NCBI GenBank assembly: GCA_001275005.1 | Contig: JWZX01001876.1 | Coordinates: 1-17,590 of the forward strand | Reading direction: 5' to 3' | Length of the DNA stretch: 17,590 bases | Source of the DNA: Chrysochromulina tobinii | Taxonomy: Eukaryota > Haptophyta > Prymnesiales > Chrysochromulinaceae | Shown here: positions 14,517 to 17,590 of the stretch, piece after piece | How the letters are laid out: every line of letters begins with the position of its first letter | Numbering within the stretch: position 1 is the first letter of the stretch | Notes under the pieces: generated by a model | Seen by the model: the letters and a program-made list of their open reading frames with translations, nothing else | The model's database searches: none | What the model was told of the DNA's origin: nothing | Program-made: the position numbers and the translations under genes

Positions 14517-14841
14517 CGAGTGGAGCACACGTCAGAGCGATGGCGTCAGGAGCAGGCTGCGGCTTGAGGCAGCAGAGACGAGCAGGCAGGCTAACGGCAC
14601 GCACCATTGCTTTGCCTAGGCGCTGCCGGCCAATTCGGGCTGATCGGCGCTGCTGCGATGCTGCTAGGGCTCGGATTGCTCACAAAGGGCGAGGCACCAT
14701 CGAAGCACGCGTTGCCGTCTGCCTCGATGCCTCTCTTGCCCGACATCGTCCTTCTTGAGAGGAGCGCCTCGCCGCGGCCTGTTTTAGTCGCTCGTGGGTG
14801 ACGGAAAAATTCCGCAAGTCAACATCGCCAATCGCGCCTCT
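14517..14841. promoter_or_regulatory. Divergent upstream region shared by KH and acyltransferase genes
   Basis: A 325-bp region between two outward-facing start codons. It presumably holds both promoters and 5' UTRs. A CCAAT pentamer lies near 14629 on the plus strand; no TATA box is clear. The acyltransferase frame is open from a GTG at 14794, but the first ATG is at 14842. Confidence 0.45.
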
Positions 14842-16377
14842 ATGATTGTGACGTCGCGGCCCTGGAGCTATTGGCTTCCCGGCATGCCATGCATGCCATG
14901 CGTGCCAGCCGTGGCGGCGGCGCCAACTGGACATGCGCAGGTACGCCTGGAGCAGCTCGATGGCATGCGAGCGCTCGCCACCACGTGGATCTTGTGCGGG
15001 CATTTTCTCGACTGGAGAAGCCACCGCGGCCTCTTCACAGGCTTCCTTGCGCGCGGCAATGTCCCTGTGTGCTACTACATCGTGCTCTCGGGCTTTGTCA
15101 CACACTGGGCGTACGGCAAGCACAACTTTGCGTTGCACGCACCCGAGCTGCAGAGCTTCTTCCGAACTCGCCTCGGGCGGATCGCGTTCTCGTACTACTT
15201 CTTCTTCGGCCTCGGCCTTGTGCAGCGCGTGATGGACGACTGGCCTCTCAGCCCGATGTGCACCGGCCTCGGAGCCCTCATGCTGGAGGCGTGGGACCCG
15301 GCGTGTGAGATCGTGATCCAGTCGTTCACGTGGCCGTCGGCGTATGCGCAATATGGACCGGGTCCCAACCCCGCAGGCTGGACCATCGGCACACTCGTCT
15401 TCTGCTGGGTGTGCTACCCCGTCCTCGCTGTGACGCTGCACCGTGCCGTCGGACCGCCAGGTGAGGGCCGATGGCAGCAGCTGCTTGGCCTGGCGATCGT
15501 CGCGTACGTATTGGCCGTGCTGCCTCCGCTCATGATGCTGAGGATGAACGCGCACCGGCCCGATGGGCAACGCATCCCCGCTCTCACCATGCAGTACCTG
15601 GAAGAGTTCCCGCCCTGCCGGCTCGCCGACTTCAGCTTGGGTGTCCTCACTGCCGCTCTGATGAAGCTACCCGGCGCCACCGAGTGGACGGGATGGCCGT
15701 TGGTCGGCTGGGGCGCGGCGCTGACGCTCGTCGCCCTCGTGCTGTGCGCGCCGCTGCAGCTCCCCAAGCTCCCGGGCCACCTTCGGCATGATGCGGAGGC
15801 TCTCATGGTCTCCGGCCCGTCGGCTCTATGGGCTCTCATGATCGCCGCCATGGCCTCGCCGCACACATGGCTGGCACGGCACCCGATGCTCATTCGGGTT
15901 GGCCAGTACTCGTTCGCGGCGTATCTCCTCCAGTTTTGGCTCGCGCACATCTTCGTCGAGCTCCAGAAGTGCGCGAGCGGCCATAAGCACGGTCTTCAGC
16001 CTTGGTGGATGCTCGCCTTCATCTTCTGCGTGTGGACGCTCGCCAGCGTGTACACGGAGTGCGTGGAACTGCCCTTTGTGCGCGTGCTCCGCGGCACCAT
16101 CGGGTGGGTGCAGGTGCTGCACACTCTTGCACGCGTCGTCCCTGCATTCGCCGTTGGCTGCCTGCTCCTCAGCTTGCCTACGTGGGTGGAGCGGTGCCTT
16201 CCAAAGTGGGGATGGAGCTGCAAGCAGGATATCTTAGGGGATGGAGCTGAAGAGCTAGCCTACCTAGCGCTCTTTCTCTTCAGAGACGTGGCTCACGACG
16301 TGTCATCACATGTCTCTGATCTAAAATCGGCTGTATCGCATCATAGCACACAGCTCATAGGTCATAGGAACTCCTAG
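14842..16377 (+). CDS. Acyltransferase-3 family (OafA/NRF-6-like) membrane O-acyltransferase
   Basis: A single-exon protein of 511 residues, first ATG at 14842, stop TAG 16375-16377. The N-terminal EQLDGMRALATTWILCGH (residues about 37-54) is the hallmark of this family (R/QLDGLRgla...GH), and the His is the usual essential residue. Further family signatures are VCYYIVLSGFV (about 76-86), CRLADFSLGVLTAAL (259-273), GQYSFAAYLLQFWL (354-367) and SVYTECVELPFVRVL (402-416). I count about nine or ten hydrophobic segments, consistent with a multi-pass enzyme that moves an acyl group to a sugar, lipid or other acceptor. The substrate cannot be read from sequence. Length is slightly above that of bacterial members. 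The tail after about residue 450 is less conserved. The start could be slightly downstream at one of several Met codons near 14886-14893. Confidence 0.9.
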   Translation: MIVTSRPWSYWLPGMPCMPCVPAVAAAPTGHAQVRLEQLDGMRALATTWILCGHFLDWRSHRGLFTGFLARGNVPVCYYIVLSGFVTHWAYGKHNFALHAPELQSFFRTRLGRIAFSYYFFFGLGLVQRVMDDWPLSPMCTGLGALMLEAWDPACEIVIQSFTWPSAYAQYGPGPNPAGWTIGTLVFCWVCYPVLAVTLHRAVGPPGEGRWQQLLGLAIVAYVLAVLPPLMMLRMNAHRPDGQRIPALTMQYLEEFPPCRLADFSLGVLTAALMKLPGATEWTGWPLVGWGAALTLVALVLCAPLQLPKLPGHLRHDAEALMVSGPSALWALMIAAMASPHTWLARHPMLIRVGQYSFAAYLLQFWLAHIFVELQKCASGHKHGLQPWWMLAFIFCVWTLASVYTECVELPFVRVLRGTIGWVQVLHTLARVVPAFAVGCLLLSLPTWVERCLPKWGWSCKQDILGDGAEELAYLALFLFRDVAHDVSSHVSDLKSAVSHHSTQLIGHRNS

Positions 16378-16381
16378 CTGA

Positions 16382-16389
16382 TTACGTAG
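16382..16389 (+). terminator. TTACGTAG element past the acyltransferase stop
   Basis: The octamer starts 4 nt after the TAG stop; a related GCGTAG follows at 16394-16399. It is identical to the element past the KH gene stop. A 3'-end role is inference from position. Confidence 0.3.
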
Positions 16390-16509
16390 AAGCTGCGTAG
16401 AAGTATTTTACTCTGCAGAACCGCCGGTCCCACACCCACGACCCGAACAGTCGTTCCACCGCGCGATGCCGGGCCAGCTTTGAACTCGTCAGGCGACCGT
16501 TTTAGGCGT

Positions 16510-17085
16510 TTACACAGAACGAGGATGCAGTCTATGTGGGCTGGTACAGGCAACTAGAGGTCCGTGACGATGCTGCCCCCTGACTTCAAAGCCCTGTTGC
16601 ACCTGCCCGCGAACGTGCCATCCGGGGTAAGGTGTGGGATTCCACTCTCCACGCGCCTTCGTCCTGGCTGCGTGTACCGGGCGCGGGCTCCAACCCGGCC
16701 GCGGCTCATGACGCAGCTTGTGGTGCACAGGGTTCTCCTTGTCCTGAGCGATGAGTACAGAAGTAGGCACCTTGTGGCTCAATGGTTGATCACGCCAATT
16801 CACCCCTCCACCAACAAAATGAGTCTCGACGACTTTACGTTGCTCCGGGGAGGCGTCGTCGTAGTGGAACTGGATCTTGTGCGGCGATGAATGGAGCTTC
16901 TCAGAGTCGCCGAAGGGTAAGAACCTGCGCTCACTGAGCATAGCAACACGATCGCGATCGCGGTTGCGCAGGGCTCGTCGACCCAGATCGCGCTCCTCCT
17001 GCTCCCAACGATGGGGCTGCTCGGGTGGGCCGGTGACCAGCCGCTCGACCTTGACTTTGGAAAAGCCGACTTGATATTTCTCCAA
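16510..17085 (-). CDS. Unrecognised open reading frame, doubtful
   Basis: About 191 codons open on the minus strand, with the frame open upstream to about 17153 but no ATG at its 5' end. The product is rich in charged residues (ARLEKYQVGFSKVKVERLV; QFHYDDASPEQRKVVETHF) and matches no family I know. A possible acceptor GCCGCAG|GTGCCC lies upstream at about 17110-17116 on that strand. In GC-rich DNA an ORF this long can occur by chance. Confidence 0.2.
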   Translation of the reverse strand: MEKYQVGFSKVKVERLVTGPPEQPHRWEQEERDLGRRALRNRDRDRVAMLSERRFLPFGDSEKLHSSPHKIQFHYDDASPEQRKVVETHFVGGGVNWRDQPLSHKVPTSVLIAQDKENPVHHKLRHEPRPGWSPRPVHAARTKARGEWNPTPYPGWHVRGQVQQGFEVRGQHRHGPLVACTSPHRLHPRSV

Positions 17086-17118
17086 TCGAGCATCGTTTTC
17101 CCGCTGGGCACCTGCGGC

Positions 17119-17148
17119 ATGCGAAGTTGGGTAGATGCGAAGTTGGGT
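17119..17148. repeat. Short direct repeat ATGCGAAGTTGGGT x2
   Basis: Two copies of the 14-mer, at 17119-17132 and 17135-17148 (period 16). No function evident. Confidence 0.7.
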
Positions 17149-17590
17149 TTATGCACGCCGCTCAATCAGACACCGACGGGTGTCACGTTAACAGATGATT
17201 TGTTGAGTGCATGCGGCGCACGAGCTACGCGGTAAGCTCGCTCCTCGTCAGGCTTGCCAGCGAAGGGTGACGTGTTTATTGGCAGGAATTCCATGCTCGT
17301 TCAACGTGCGCCGTCCGGAGGGCGGCTGGCGCTGCGCGAGGCAGACGAGCGCAAAACGAGCCTCGTCGACCTGCCATTTTGGGATTTCGCAAGTTTTGGA
17401 CGTCACGAGATTCGTTTTTCATGATGTCGTAAACTTGGTCGCGTAGGTTGGTGATTGCAGGTTCATCAAACTACACAAAGGCAGCCTGGTGAGCGCGACA
17501 TCCCAGGCTCTGAATCGCGGTGGGTGGGCGGGAACACATCACACTCCCAGAACTGACGCGCATCGATATTCGAAAGCGCCGACCGGAGAC

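Larger units (their letters stand above)
16390..17590. other. 1.2 kb with no confident gene
   Basis: No frame gives a recognisable domain. The longest open stretch is on the minus strand (below). Base composition is more balanced and ORFs are short and scattered, unlike the neighbouring genes. I see no tRNA, no clear terminal inverted repeats and no intron module of either family. It could be intergenic sequence, a decayed mobile element, or the edge of a spliced gene. Confidence 0.5.

Noticed and set aside
14680-15570. 296-codon minus-strand open frame
   Set aside because: Antisense shadow of the acyltransferase gene, which has clear family motifs on the plus strand.
16420-16500. Possible minus-strand tRNA (T-arm-like GTTCGGGTC)
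   Set aside because: No acceptor stem, D-arm or anticodon arm can be paired around it.

Overview
This window looks like nuclear DNA from a GC-rich unicellular eukaryote. The evidence is a large spliced gene for an inositol-trisphosphate-receptor-type (IP3R) calcium channel, many short GT-AG introns made of tandem repeats, two probable GC-AG introns, and no bacterial operon structure. A haptophyte or similar alga is a reasonable guess, but the sequence alone does not settle it.

Positions 46-11033 (+ strand) hold one IP3R-type channel gene whose 5' end lies upstream of the window. I resolve about 22 exons; joined, they give one uninterrupted frame of about 2617 codons. In order they encode part of the MIR/ligand-binding region, the first RIH domain, helical solenoid including the second RIH region, a low-complexity insert with an IQ-like calmodulin-binding motif, the RIH-associated region, the pore domain, and the Cys2-His2 zinc module with a C-terminal coiled coil. 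Several positions that bind IP3 in animal receptors are changed, and the selectivity filter is unusual.

The introns are the most striking part. Most consist of CTGATGACC / TGATTGCC modules ending in CTCATCAG, or of a second module (GCATGC..TGCTCAYCAC..CCCCACAG). At least a dozen carry a copy of the flanking exon edge, so the exon-intron boundary is itself a tandem duplication. This suggests intron birth and expansion by duplication of AG-GT-containing segments.

Positions 11300-12823 (- strand) encode a single-exon F-box/leucine-rich protein, convergent with the channel gene. Positions 12999-14516 (- strand) encode a single-exon triple-KH RNA-binding protein. Positions 14842-16377 (+ strand) encode a single-exon membrane acyltransferase-3 family protein, divergent from the KH gene across a 325-bp shared upstream region. 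A TACGTAG motif lies at or just past the stop codon of all three single-exon genes. From 16390 to the end I find no confident gene. The three small genes have no obvious functional link to the channel; the arrangement looks like ordinary eukaryotic neighbours.
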